From positions 2,232,001 to 2,296,000 of the forward strand of contig NZ_CP027858.1 in the NCBI RefSeq assembly GCF_005519465.1: 64,000 nt of DNA, in the 5' to 3' direction. The stretch is from Streptomyces clavuligerus (GTDB lineage Bacteria; Actinomycetota; Actinomycetes; Streptomycetales; Streptomycetaceae). The position numbers were made by a program, and so were the translations under genes. This document shows, one piece after another, positions 9,093-17,912 of the stretch; within the stretch, counting starts at the first letter, position 1; the number at the start of each line of letters is the position of its first letter. The notes beneath the pieces were generated by a model, which worked only from the letters and a program-made list of their open reading frames with translations, ran no database searches and had not been told where the DNA came from.

Positions 9093-9242
9093 ATGACGCA
9101 GGCGCTCGCACGGATCGAGCTCATCCCGGGGGTGCTCATCCGCAGTGTCGAGATGGACGAGCACTCGCTCGACCACAACGGCATGGCGACCCCCGCTGTG
9201 GTCCCGATGCCACCCCCGCTGGAGGCGGACCCGGCGGCCTGA
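9093..9242 (+). CDS. Candidate 49-residue peptide gene
   Basis: The reading frame MTQALARIELIPG.. to ..MPPPLEADPAA has a very high GC3, whereas the same frame just upstream does not, which argues for coding beginning near 9093. The N-terminal 30 residues can form a mixed helix; the last 20 are Pro- and Ala-rich. A 15-codon frame at 9049-9096 ends in ATGA overlapping this start, which could couple translation, since there is no good ribosome binding site of its own. A perfect terminator hairpin follows the stop by 12 bases. Function unknown. Confidence 0.4.
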   Translation: MTQALARIELIPGVLIRSVEMDEHSLDHNGMATPAVVPMPPPLEADPAA

Positions 9243-9254
9243 CGGCAACAGGAA

Positions 9255-9287
9255 GCCCCGCTCCCTCCATGGGTGAGGGAGCGGGGC
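9255..9287. terminator. Bidirectional terminator hairpin
   Basis: Perfect 13-bp arms at 9255-9267 and 9275-9287 (gccccgctccctc and complement) with a 7-base loop. It lies between the candidate peptide gene and the convergent Vps62-type gene that stops at 9296. Confidence 0.8.
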
Positions 9288-9295
9288 CGTCGGGG

Positions 9296-10654
9296 TCAGC
9301 GTTTGGCGATGGTCCCGAAGGGGTTGGGGTCACCGGCGATGACGTGCCGGGAGATGTCCGACTGCTGGGTGGCCTCGCCGCTCGGGGGCGCGGCGGCGGC
9401 GCTCCCGGGGGGCGTGTACTGGACGTAGACACGGGACTCGACGTCGAAGGAGATGCCGCCCTGTCCGCCGACGGCGGTGCCGTCGTCCCGCAGGGCGATG
9501 ATCTCGTGGCGGGGGGACCAGAGCGACGCGGCCGTCTTCGGCGGAACGCTCAGGGACCACTTGTTGGAGTTCTCCTCGAACTGCGTGTTGTCGTAGCGGA
9601 CGCTGTACCCGAATTCGATGCTGAAGTTGAGTGTCTGGGAGGCTTCCATCCCCTGCATCGAGATACCGGCGGTACGGGAGATGCCGATGCTCGTCCGGGT
9701 GCTGAACTCCTCGCTCTTGGTCTTGCTGACACCGGTGGTCACCGTCTGCTCATTGGTCTGCTGGACGGGCCCCGTGGTGTTGTCGTAATGCATCTGGCAG
9801 TAGTAGCTGACCCGCCGCTCCAGCGTGTAGAAGGGCGTCTGGTCTACCTGCTGGCCGGCCGTCAGCCCCACGTCCTTCACCACACTGCACGGGACGATGA
9901 CGGTGTGGTCCGTGACCTTGCCGAACTCCCGGGGCTGGGGCATTCCGGGGGATTTCATGACCGGGACGCTCGGGGGGTTCTGCTGGGTGACCTGGGCGGG
10001 GAGGTCCAGGACGTAGACCGTGCGGGTGGGCTTGTCGTGGTTGCTGTTGGCGACGAAGGTGTCGACACCGAGGATCAGCCGCTCGACGTTGTCCGGGGGG
10101 TAGTTGGGCGGGGTGATGGACCACAGGGAGACGCTGGAACCGCTACCCGTGCCCCGGTCGTTCCAGATGCAGCCCCCGATCGTCGCCTCGCGCACATAGG
10201 TGTGCCCCCTGACGTCCCCGTTCTTGACGCAGCGGTAGTCGGGCAGGGAGGGCGCGTTGTAGCCCCGCACACAGACGTCGCCGAGAGCCACATAGCCGGG
10301 CGGCGGGACGGGACGCCAGATGGAGGCGTCCGAGTGGGCACCGGAGCCGCGGTCGGTCCAGACCAGATCCCAGCGGACCGGCGGCGCGAACAGCTCCGGC
10401 GGGTGGACGCTCACATACAGCGGCATGACGGTCGCGCTCTTGCCGTTGATGTCGTCATGGCTGCGCCGGGCCACATGGCCGAGGGTGAAACCCTTCTGTC
10501 CTATATCCGCGAAGAACGGCTTGACGCGGGGCTCGAAGATGGAGACATCACTGTGCGCCCGCGATCCCCGGTCGTTCCAGATGTTCCAGTAGGTCGCGGT
10601 CGGGGCGATGGTGATCGCCCCGTAGGTGCGAGCATTACCGACTTTCAGAGCCAT
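9296..10654 (-). CDS. Vps62-related protein with a candidate aerolysin-like C-terminal half
   Basis: A 452-residue protein in two parts. Residues 1-190 hold three repeats typical of the Vps62/DUF946 family: WNIWNDRGSRAHSD, LVWTDRGSGAHSD and CIWNDRGTGSGSS, each followed by Pro-rich and GYxxLGDVCVRGY-like segments. Residues 230-420 are beta-rich with a long Ser/Thr-rich alternating stretch (TVTTGVSKTKSEEFSTRT, then SIGISRTAGISMQG), as in the insertion hairpin of aerolysin/ETX-MTX2-type pore formers; this half is inference. No signal peptide is visible. The ATG at 10654 follows a strong gtgaggagag. Several Cys in the repeats suggest extracellular disulfides. It could be a toxin or a carbohydrate-binding protein. 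Confidence 0.7.
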   Translation of the reverse strand: MALKVGNARTYGAITIAPTATYWNIWNDRGSRAHSDVSIFEPRVKPFFADIGQKGFTLGHVARRSHDDINGKSATVMPLYVSVHPPELFAPPVRWDLVWTDRGSGAHSDASIWRPVPPPGYVALGDVCVRGYNAPSLPDYRCVKNGDVRGHTYVREATIGGCIWNDRGTGSGSSVSLWSITPPNYPPDNVERLILGVDTFVANSNHDKPTRTVYVLDLPAQVTQQNPPSVPVMKSPGMPQPREFGKVTDHTVIVPCSVVKDVGLTAGQQVDQTPFYTLERRVSYYCQMHYDNTTGPVQQTNEQTVTTGVSKTKSEEFSTRTSIGISRTAGISMQGMEASQTLNFSIEFGYSVRYDNTQFEENSNKWSLSVPPKTAASLWSPRHEIIALRDDGTAVGGQGGISFDVESRVYVQYTPPGSAAAAPPSGEATQQSDISRHVIAGDPNPFGTIAKR

Positions 10655-11085
10655 GGCTCTCTCCTCACCTGAGCGACCAGGCGCCGCCCAGGAAGGACGA
10701 TAAGGATCAGCGGATAAGAGGACTAGACCACTTTAAAGCCAGAACCCTCGTTCGAAAATCCTGACCACAGGCGGGAAATCCGCTGTCACCGGGACCCGGT
10801 GGATGCTATTTCGATTCGGCAAAATTTAGAATCAAGGTTCGAATGCGGGATGTCGATCGCAAAGATTTTCGAGAAAATTCGCGACCTTACCCTTCTCGCG
10901 CACCGCCCGATGGGGTGTTTTCCTGGCGATCCCTTGACGCGCCGCAACCGCGGCCTGTCGATTCGGGATCGCATGAGACCACATTCCTTCGAATTAGTCG
11001 ATGATTTCGCTCGGAGGCCGAGGTGGCGCGGGGCCCGCCCACCCCGGAGACCCGGAGGCGGACCCCGCACCGGACCACTGACGGC
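10655..11085. other. AT-richer gene-free region
   Basis: Between the strong start of the Vps62-type gene and the stop of the oxidoreductase gene, about 10720-10990 is clearly AT-richer than the window average. No open frame in it shows Streptomyces codon bias. It should hold the promoter of the Vps62-type gene, which is transcribed leftward from 10654. I see no clear terminator for the oxidoreductase gene beyond short GC stems. Confidence 0.6.
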
Positions 11086-12375
11086 TCAGCGCTTGCGGAC
11101 CGACCCCGGGGTGCCCGGGGCGCCCGGGGTGACGAAGGCGGGCGACGCGGCCGGGCGCGGCAGACGGACCGCCGTCCTGGTGCGCAGTCGCCTGCGGACC
11201 CCCTCGACCAGGCGGTGCGCGGTGAACGTGGCGCCGTGCACGAAGCGCATGGACGGGCCGAAGGACGGCGCGGTCAGCAGGCCCGCGAAGAAGAGGCCGG
11301 GGTACGAGGACTCGAATCCGGCGCTCAGCTCGGGGGCCCGCCCGCCGCCCGCCGTGGTGGCGACGGCCCGGCGCAGCGAGGCGTCGAGGAGGTCGAGCCG
11401 GGCCAGGTCGGGGGTGAAGCCGGTCGCGGCGATCACATGGTCGGTCTCCACGGCGATGGCCGCCCCGCCGGGCGTGTCCAGCCGCAGCAGCACCCGGCCG
11501 CCCCGCGCCTCGGCGGCGCGCAGCCCGTGGCCGAGCAGCGCGGGCACCCGCCGTTCGTACCGCTCCCGCAGCCACCAGGCGCCCGCCGGGCCGAGCGCGG
11601 TGCGGGCGATGTGCTGCCGGGCGGCCCCGGGGAGCCTCCGCACCGCCCAGGGCGCCTCGGACCACACCCAGCTCGTCCAGCCGGTGCCCAGCCCGCTGTG
11701 CGGGGTGCTGAGCGTGCGCAGCGGTCCGCGCTGGAGGGGTTCGGGCGGGGTGTTCCAGTTCAGCCGGGCCCTGCGGGCGATCAGCCGGGGGCGGGCGCCC
11801 TGTTCGGCGAGGAGGGTCGCCGTCTCCAGGGCGGCCTGTCCCGCGCCGAGCACGGTGACGTCCTGTCCCCGGAAGCAGCTCAGATCGCGGTGGCCGCTGC
11901 TGTGCGAGACCTGGTCGGCGGAGAACCCGTCGAGCTGCCGGGGGATGTTGACGAAGGGCATCACGCCCACGGCGAGGACGGCGGTGCGGGCGAGGACGCA
12001 CTCGCCGTCGGCGGTCTCGACGCTGTAGCCGTTCCCTGCGGGTGCCAGCCGGATGACGGTCCGTTCGTCGACGCCGGGGACGGCGTGCTCCGCGAACCAC
12101 AGGCCGTACTCGGTGAAGGCGGCGATCGACAGCGGACGGCCGTGCACCGCTTCAAACCCGTGCTCCTCGCTGAAGTGCCGGAGGGTGTGGACGCCGTACG
12201 GATCGGAGAGGTTGGACGACCACGGCTCCGATTTGAGGAACATGCCCTCAGGCATGTGGTCGCGCCAGGAGGCCATGGCCCTGCCGAAGACCTTCACGCT
12301 CAGTCCGGCGGCCGCGGCGTGCGCCGCGATGGAGAGCCCGTAGGGGCCCGCGCCGATCACTGCCAGGTCGTACAT
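11086..12375 (-). CDS. FAD/NAD(P)-binding oxidoreductase (flavin monooxygenase-like)
   Basis: A 429-residue two-dinucleotide-binding flavoprotein. The FAD Rossmann motif VIGAGPYGLSIAAHA lies at residues 5-19 and the NAD(P) motif VTVLGAGQAALETA at about 165-178; VIAATGFTPDLARL is the ATG-type motif that closes the FAD site. SASWRDHMPEGMFLKSEPW-like spacing fits the lysine/ornithine N-hydroxylase or class B monooxygenase relatives. It is cytosolic. The ATG at 12375 follows agagga. It lies 95 bases downstream of an ATP-grasp ligase gene on the same strand, suggesting a shared small-molecule or surface-modification pathway; the substrate is unknown. Confidence 0.85.
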   Translation of the reverse strand: MYDLAVIGAGPYGLSIAAHAAAAGLSVKVFGRAMASWRDHMPEGMFLKSEPWSSNLSDPYGVHTLRHFSEEHGFEAVHGRPLSIAAFTEYGLWFAEHAVPGVDERTVIRLAPAGNGYSVETADGECVLARTAVLAVGVMPFVNIPRQLDGFSADQVSHSSGHRDLSCFRGQDVTVLGAGQAALETATLLAEQGARPRLIARRARLNWNTPPEPLQRGPLRTLSTPHSGLGTGWTSWVWSEAPWAVRRLPGAARQHIARTALGPAGAWWLRERYERRVPALLGHGLRAAEARGGRVLLRLDTPGGAAIAVETDHVIAATGFTPDLARLDLLDASLRRAVATTAGGGRAPELSAGFESSYPGLFFAGLLTAPSFGPSMRFVHGATFTAHRLVEGVRRRLRTRTAVRLPRPAASPAFVTPGAPGTPGSVRKR

Positions 12376-12470
12376 GGTGGATTCGTTCCTCTGTCTCGTT
12401 CGGTCGGGGAAGAACGTCGGACGGTGGGGGTAGGGGCTCGGGGAGGAAGAGGGGGTGGGCGGGGGCGCGG

Positions 12471-13940
12471 TCAACGCGGTCGGCGGACCGCCTTGGCGGC
12501 GCCCCGGGCGAGCCAGGCGCGGGCCATGGCGAACAGGGGGCGCGGGTCGTCGGGGGCGTACCAGGCGGTCTCGACCCCGGCGCGGTCCGCACCGGCGCCG
12601 CTGCCGCCCGTTCCGCCCCCGCGCACCGGGGTGAGGGCCGAGAGCAGCGCGTAGTTCTCGGCGAGGAAGACCCGGCCGGGGCGGGCGGGCGGCGCGGGGA
12701 CCCGTCGGCCGGTGAGGTCGAGGTAGAGCGCCCGGACGACGTCCAGCTCCGGGCCGTGGCCGCCGGCCGGTCCGGCGAAGAGACGGAACTGGGCGCCCGG
12801 CCGGGGGTTGGCGTCGAGGAGCTGAAGGGCGCCGGTGGCCCGGTCGCGCCGGAAGTCGAGGTCGAGGATGCCCCGGTAGCCGACATGGGCGACCAGCCGC
12901 AGCGCCGCCGCCTCCGCCTCCGGGTGGGGCGCCCACCGGCCCTTGGCCGTGAGCCCGGCGCGGGGCGGCCAGGACAGCTCCTTGCGCCCGCTGCCGCCGA
13001 GCAGGCAGACGGGGGCGCCCCACCCGGAGGCGGTCGGGCTTCCGGCGCCGGGCCCCGTGGCCGGTACGCCGGACCCGGGAGCAGGAGCGGGAGCGAGAAC
13101 GGGAGGGGCTGCGGCTGCGGCTGCGGCTGCGGCTGCGGCTGCGGGAGCCTCGTCGCCGGGGTCGGTGCCGGGGTCGGCGCCGGGGTCGGCGCCGGAGAAG
13201 CAGCCGTGGAAGAACCAGTCGGTGTCCGGGCCGTCCGGGAGATAGCGCTGGAGCAGCAGCGGGCTGCCCGCCGCCCCGGCCCGGGCGCAGAGCGCGCGGA
13301 CGGCGGCCGGGGAGCGGACCACGGTGGTGCTGCGCAGCCCGGCGGCGGGCGGCAGCAGCCACGGCCTGCTCCACTTCGCCACCAGCGGCAGCCCCAGCAG
13401 CCGCACCGCCCCGGGGATGTCGTCCTCCCCGGCGAGCAGCACACTCGGCGGGTGGGCGATCCCGGCCGCCGCGCACACCCCGGCCAGCCCGGCCTTGTCG
13501 GCGAGGAGTCCGGGCAGCCCCGGCGGCTGGGCGGGCAGCAGATAGCGCCCGGCGAGCCGGTGCGCGTGGGCGGCGGTGTGGACGGCGCTCAGGTCGTCCA
13601 TGGCGATGAGGACCGCGCGCCGCCCGATCCGCTCGGAGACCCGCCGCAGGAGTTCCACGGTGCTCTCGGGGTCGACCGGCCCGGACACGCCCCGGAATCC
13701 GGGCGGCACGGTGTGCGCGGTGTGCAGATGGCGGGAGCGGGTCACGGGGCTCGCGGCCGACTCGACCACCGCGTGCACCTCGACGCCCGCCCGGCCCAGT
13801 GTTCTGACCGCTCCGAGGGTGCCGTGGTGAAAGGGGTTGTGGTCGAGGCGGAGCACCAGCGCGGGGACCCCGGCGTCAAAAGGGGCGGCCACGGAATTCC
13901 GGAACGGTGTCCCGGAATCGACGAGCGGCAGCGGCGTCAC
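12471..13940 (-). CDS. ATP-grasp ligase with a low-complexity insert
   Basis: A 489-residue protein. The N-terminal pre-ATP-grasp domain contains LVLRLDHNPFHHGTLGAVRTLGR; a lysine-containing DKAGL helix follows near residue 148, and the ATP-grasp core carries LVAKWSRP, the DLDFRRD..LLDANPRPG metal site and the conserved GRKELSWPPRAGLT. It would activate a carboxylate as acyl phosphate for ligation to an amine. A 60-residue insert at about 250-310 includes 12 consecutive Ala encoded by a six-fold hexamer, placed in a loop between conserved strands. The GTG at 13940 follows aaaggg. It is probably co-transcribed with the oxidoreductase; the substrate is unknown. Confidence 0.82.
   Translation of the reverse strand: MTPLPLVDSGTPFRNSVAAPFDAGVPALVLRLDHNPFHHGTLGAVRTLGRAGVEVHAVVESAASPVTRSRHLHTAHTVPPGFRGVSGPVDPESTVELLRRVSERIGRRAVLIAMDDLSAVHTAAHAHRLAGRYLLPAQPPGLPGLLADKAGLAGVCAAAGIAHPPSVLLAGEDDIPGAVRLLGLPLVAKWSRPWLLPPAAGLRSTTVVRSPAAVRALCARAGAAGSPLLLQRYLPDGPDTDWFFHGCFSGADPGADPGTDPGDEAPAAAAAAAAAAAAPPVLAPAPAPGSGVPATGPGAGSPTASGWGAPVCLLGGSGRKELSWPPRAGLTAKGRWAPHPEAEAAALRLVAHVGYRGILDLDFRRDRATGALQLLDANPRPGAQFRLFAGPAGGHGPELDVVRALYLDLTGRRVPAPPARPGRVFLAENYALLSALTPVRGGGTGGSGAGADRAGVETAWYAPDDPRPLFAMARAWLARGAAKAVRRPR
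13107..13142 (-). repeat. Hexanucleotide microsatellite (ggctgc)x6
   Basis: Six perfect copies of ggctgc (plus strand) encode the 12-residue poly-Ala run inside the ATP-grasp protein. It is followed by a degenerate 12-base repeat (about 13150-13200) that encodes ADPGADPGTDPG. A multiple of three keeps the frame when copy number changes. Confidence 0.9.
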
Positions 13941-14155
13941 AGCTTTTCACCCTTTCGGCTGTCGGCTTTTCATCTGTTCACCTGGATGCTCCGGAAAGCC
14001 CCTGGCGGTTACGCGATCGGGGTACTGACGTGTTGTCAATCTGCCGATAAGTAGGACTTACTCCCTACGGTCGGAACCACTGCCGGACACGCCGCCCGCC
14101 CCATTGCGGCGGCGCATCCGGCCGGATCGCGTCAGCCGTTTTCCAGGGAGGAACC

Positions 14156-16003
14156 ATGGCCCGTCGAAACCGCCGTCTCACCACCGCCTGCGCCGGTTCG
14201 GTCGCCGCCGGACTGCTGGCATCCGGAGGCGTCCTGGTGGACCGGGCGGCGGGTGCCACCCCGCCCGGCACGGCCGCCCCGACCGCACCGCGCGGGGTCT
14301 CAGCGGTGCCGATGGGCGCTTATCTCGACTACGGTCCGGCCGGGGTGACGCGGATGCAGCAGCTCTCGCAGTGGCTGGGCGGCGCCGAGCTGACCGTCGG
14401 GCACACCTATCTGCCCGGTGACCGCTGGAGCAATATCGAGGGCTCGGGCCTCGGCTTCCTGGAGGACTGGGCGCGCTGGCGGCGCGGGGCGGACGGACGG
14501 CTGTTCGTGCTGAACGTGCCGATGCTGGACCGGAACGAGGAACGGGTGCCGGACTGGCTGGTGCGCTGGAAGCTGCGGGCGGGCGCGGCGGGCCGGTTCG
14601 ACCACCACTTCCGGGCGCTCGGGCAGCGCCTGGTCTCCCTCGGGGTGCCGGACACGGTGGTCGTGCTCGGCTGGGAGATGAACGGGACGACGTACGCGCA
14701 CCGCTGCGGGCCCGACCCGCGGTCCTGGCGCGCCTACTGGCGGCGGGCCGTGGCGGCGCTGCGCTCGGTCCCCGGGCAGCGGTTCCGTTTCGACTTCGCG
14801 CCGAACCGGGGCCGGGACGCGGTTCCCTGGACCCTCTGCTACCCGGGGGACGACGTGGTCGACATCGTCGGCATGGACTCCTACGACCAGGCCCCGGGCC
14901 GCACCTTCGAGGAGCAGGCGTCCGCTCCCTACGGTCTCCACGATCAGGTGGCATTCGCCAGGGCGCACAACAAGCAGATCTCCTATCCCGAGTGGGGGCT
15001 GTTCCGGAACGGCGACAACCCCGATTACATGCGGGGGATGCTGGAATGGATCGAGCGACACCGGCCGCTTTATCAGACCATCACGGATTACTGTCCGCAT
15101 GGCGTCTGGCAGTGCGATGACAACCCCAAATCGTCGAAAGTCTTCCATGAGATGCTGGCGAAACCGGTCACGGTGCCGCCGGTATCGCCCGCGCCGCCCG
15201 TGACCCCCGTGCCGCCGGTGGTGCCGTCCCCGGTGACACCCGGGGGCTCCGTGGCGCCGGGGGCGTCCGGTACCGCGACGGCACCGGGGGTCTCCGGTAC
15301 CGCGCCGGTCGCGGACCCGGTGGCGCATCCGCTGTGGGGGCCCGCCGGGACGGCGCCCGTGGCGGATCCCACGCCGCGGCGCACTCCGACCGCCTCCTCC
15401 GTGCCCCCGCCCGCTCCGACCCGGACGACGGCCCCGGCGCCGGTCCCCACCCGGACACCGGCGCCCACGCGCAGCCCCTCGGCGGCCTCACCGGCCGCGC
15501 CGGGCCGCCCCCAGCGGCCGGTCGCGGACCCGACGGCGCCCGCCGCCCCCGCGGCGCCGACCCGGACGGCGGCACCGGCACCGGCGCCGGTGCGGACGAC
15601 GACGGCAGCGCCCGCGCCCGTACGGCCGTCACCGGCCCCGGTACCGTCCGCACCACTGCTCGTTCCTCCGTCCCCGTCCGTGTCGGGACCACCCGCCGTG
15701 GCCCCGTCCGCACCGTCGTCCGTACCGCCCTCGACTCCAACGCCGCAGCCCACCCGGACGACACCACCCGTGACCGCACCGAAGCCGACGCCCGTGCCGG
15801 TGGCACAGGCCCCGGTCAAGGCGGCCCCCGGGCCGGTGCCGGACGCCGGGGCGGCCGGGGGGCCGCTGCGGCGGGTCAACTCCCGGCAGTGGTGCGTCCC
15901 CGTGGACTTCGGGGAGCGGGTGGCCCGCTGGCTCGGCACCCGGCGGATCTGCGTCGAGGTCCCGTCCTGGCCGCTGGGCCGGTCCTTCGCCTGGTGGCTC
16001 TGA
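14156..16003 (+). CDS. Secreted GH26-like glycoside hydrolase with Pro-rich tail
   Basis: A 615-residue secreted enzyme. The signal peptide covers about residues 1-33. Residues 45-335 form a TIM barrel of GH26 (beta-mannanase-like) type: WSNIEGSGLGFLEDW, the acid/base Glu in VVLGWEMNGTTY, and the nucleophile Glu in ISYPEWGLF. Residues 340-560 are a Pro/Ala/Thr-rich linker with valine and arginine spacing, and a short C-terminal module (RVNSRQWCVPVDFGERV..RRICVEVP) has two Cys that may pair. The ATG follows gggagg. It stands divergent from the ATP-grasp gene and converges on the polysaccharide operon, so it may trim or release that polymer; this is inference. Confidence 0.85.
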   Translation: MARRNRRLTTACAGSVAAGLLASGGVLVDRAAGATPPGTAAPTAPRGVSAVPMGAYLDYGPAGVTRMQQLSQWLGGAELTVGHTYLPGDRWSNIEGSGLGFLEDWARWRRGADGRLFVLNVPMLDRNEERVPDWLVRWKLRAGAAGRFDHHFRALGQRLVSLGVPDTVVVLGWEMNGTTYAHRCGPDPRSWRAYWRRAVAALRSVPGQRFRFDFAPNRGRDAVPWTLCYPGDDVVDIVGMDSYDQAPGRTFEEQASAPYGLHDQVAFARAHNKQISYPEWGLFRNGDNPDYMRGMLEWIERHRPLYQTITDYCPHGVWQCDDNPKSSKVFHEMLAKPVTVPPVSPAPPVTPVPPVVPSPVTPGGSVAPGASGTATAPGVSGTAPVADPVAHPLWGPAGTAPVADPTPRRTPTASSVPPPAPTRTTAPAPVPTRTPAPTRSPSAASPAAPGRPQRPVADPTAPAAPAAPTRTAAPAPAPVRTTTAAPAPVRPSPAPVPSAPLLVPPSPSVSGPPAVAPSAPSSVPPSTPTPQPTRTTPPVTAPKPTPVPVAQAPVKAAPGPVPDAGAAGGPLRRVNSRQWCVPVDFGERVARWLGTRRICVEVPSWPLGRSFAWWL

Positions 16004-16032
16004 CCGGCGGCCCCGGCCGTGGCGGGCACCGG

Positions 16033-17232
16033 TCAGACCGGGTCCCGGGGCAGGTCCGGCCCGCCCGGGGCCGGGTCCCGGGAGCGGTGCAGCCGCCCGG
16101 CCCGCAGGTCGTTGAGGCGGGCCCGCCACTCCTGTGCCGCCGGGAGCCGGGCCCGTACCGCGTCCGCCGCGCGGGCGCGCCACACCGTGCGGGCGGTGTG
16201 CAGCCGCAGCGCGCCCTCCAGCGCCGCCGGGGCCAGCAGCAGCCGCTGGTTGCCGACGGCCTCGGGCCGCCAGTGGTTCTTGTACGGCTCACAGCCCCGC
16301 AGCATGCTCACCACCCGGCGCCCGGCGCGCGCGGCCTGATCCGCCTCCTGGCGCAGCAGCATCGCCGTCACGTCCACCTTCTGCTCCCTCAGTGCCGGGT
16401 GGGCGCCGTAGAGATAGCCCCCGGTGAGGGCGGCGGAGTGCAGCGCCAGGCCCGCCGCCACCACCTCGCCGTCGCGCCGGTACTCGGTCAGCGCGGCGTC
16501 GCCGTCGCGCACCATCCGGCGGGCGGCCCGCGCCAGGTGCTCGGCGAACCGGGGGCGCAGGTGCTCCACCGTCACCCCGCGCCCCCGCCACTGGAGCGCG
16601 TGCAGCCGCAGCAGCTCCGCCACGGCCCGGGGCACCTCCGCCTCCGGTACCGCGCGGCCCTCGATCCGCAGCGCGTCGATCCGGCGGAGCTTGGCCCGCA
16701 TCCGCTGGGCGGGCTTGGCCGCCAGCCGGGCGACCAGCTCGTCCATCGGGACGGCGGGGAGTTCCAGGCAGACCGAGTCCGCGAGCCGCCGCCGCCCGCC
16801 CCGCCAGCTCTCGTACAGCGCCTCGGCCGCCGCCCCGGGACGTACCTCGCGCAGATCGACCACGGCGTGCCGGGCCGCCCGGCGCAGCCCCCGTTCCAGG
16901 GCGGCGACGGCGCACCCCCGGTGGTCGTCGTCGACGAGGATGTCGCCGTAGTCGGAGACCGGGCCGCCGAGGAGGACCAGCAGCGGCAGCGGCCGGTGCA
17001 CCAGGGTCAGCGGGGCGGCGGCGACCAGCCGCCCGTTCAGGCGGACCAGGACCACCCGCAGCCGCCCCGGGACCCCGTACGAGCACCACCAGGACTCCAG
17101 CCAGGCGTGGCTCTGGAACGGGGTGGCGCCGGCGCAGCGGCGCTGGAGCGCGTCCCACTCGGGCCGCAGCAGGGCGAACGCGCGCGGGTCACGGCAGAGG
17201 GTGACCCGCAGTCCGGCGCCCGCCCGCCCCAT
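16033..17232 (-). CDS. FemAB/BioF2-like acyltransferase of the polysaccharide operon
   Basis: A 399-residue cytosolic protein of the GNAT/FemAB superfamily. Family features are PFQSHAWLESWWCSYG near the N-terminus, ILVDDDHRGCAV, the Lys/Arg helix AKPAQRMRAKLRR, and the acetyl-transferase core GEVVAAGLALHSAALTGGYLYGAHPALREQKVDV. Such proteins acylate sugars or peptides during envelope polymer synthesis. Its ATG overlaps the stop of the Wzz-like gene by one base (TGATG), which indicates translational coupling. It is the last gene of the operon. The acyl donor and acceptor are unknown. Confidence 0.85.
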   Translation of the reverse strand: MGRAGAGLRVTLCRDPRAFALLRPEWDALQRRCAGATPFQSHAWLESWWCSYGVPGRLRVVLVRLNGRLVAAAPLTLVHRPLPLLVLLGGPVSDYGDILVDDDHRGCAVAALERGLRRAARHAVVDLREVRPGAAAEALYESWRGGRRRLADSVCLELPAVPMDELVARLAAKPAQRMRAKLRRIDALRIEGRAVPEAEVPRAVAELLRLHALQWRGRGVTVEHLRPRFAEHLARAARRMVRDGDAALTEYRRDGEVVAAGLALHSAALTGGYLYGAHPALREQKVDVTAMLLRQEADQAARAGRRVVSMLRGCEPYKNHWRPEAVGNQRLLLAPAALEGALRLHTARTVWRARAADAVRARLPAAQEWRARLNDLRAGRLHRSRDPAPGGPDLPRDPV

Positions 17233-17912
17233 CAGGCCCGCTCCCGTTCGACGGCGTCGGCCGCCCCCGCCGGAGCGGGCACGGACACGGACACGGCGGG
17301 GGGCGCGGGCCGGGGCCGTCTGCGCGGCCGGACGAGCACGATCAGCCCGCCGATCAGCCCGCCCGCCGAGAGGCCGACGGCCGCGGCGAGCCGGGGGCCC
17401 GCCGAGACCGGCTCCCGGGGCGGGATCGCCTGCGAGAAGCCGACGAGCTGGACGCCGGTGCTCTTGGCGACCTGATTGGCGCTCACGAACACCGCGTCGG
17501 CGACCGCGTTGGCGATGTCGGCCGCCTCGGCGGGGCGGCGCGAGGTCCCGGTGATCGCGATCATCGGCGAGTCGGGCGAGGTCTCGGCCCGTACCCGGGT
17601 GCGCAGCACCCGGGCGGGGAGCCCGGCGGCCACCCGGGCGTAGGCGATGGTCGAGTCGCCGGTGGCGAGCCGCCCGTACGCCTGCGCGAAGCCGAGGGCC
17701 GCGCCCGGCGGGGCGTCCTTGGCGGCCACCGCGACGACATGGTTGGTGGCGGCGTACTCGGGCGGTACGGCCACCGCGTACGCGACCCCCGCCGCGGCCC
17801 CCGTGAACGCGCAGACGGGCAGCGGCCACCAGCGCAGCACGGCGGCGATCCGGGTGCGGAACCGCCGCTTCTCCCGGGGGGCGGTGGGCTCCTGCTCGGG
17901 TGAGTCGGTCAT
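17232..17912 (-). CDS. Wzz-like polysaccharide chain-length determinant
   Basis: A 226-residue membrane protein. Two transmembrane helices, about residues 28-48 and 178-200, flank an extracytoplasmic domain, the layout of polysaccharide copolymerases. The pre-TM2 segment FSQAIPPREPVSAGPR has the Pro-rich motif of Wzz proteins. It lacks a BY-kinase domain and any Tyr-rich tail, so control by phosphorylation is not evident. Chain-length proteins set polymer size together with the polymerase encoded upstream. It overlaps the preceding glycosyltransferase by ATGA. Confidence 0.88.
   Translation of the reverse strand: MTDSPEQEPTAPREKRRFRTRIAAVLRWWPLPVCAFTGAAAGVAYAVAVPPEYAATNHVVAVAAKDAPPGAALGFAQAYGRLATGDSTIAYARVAAGLPARVLRTRVRAETSPDSPMIAITGTSRRPAEAADIANAVADAVFVSANQVAKSTGVQLVGFSQAIPPREPVSAGPRLAAAVGLSAGGLIGGLIVLVRPRRRPRPAPPAVSVSVPAPAGAADAVERERA

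Noticed and set aside
10740..10860. tRNA-like string gttcgaa occurs twice in the AT-rich region
   Set aside because: No acceptor, D or anticodon stem can be built around either copy.
10799..12028. Long plus-strand open frame opposite the FAD oxidoreductase
   Set aside because: Most of it is the antisense of a clearly coding gene; its AT-rich start has no ribosome binding site and no GC3 pattern.
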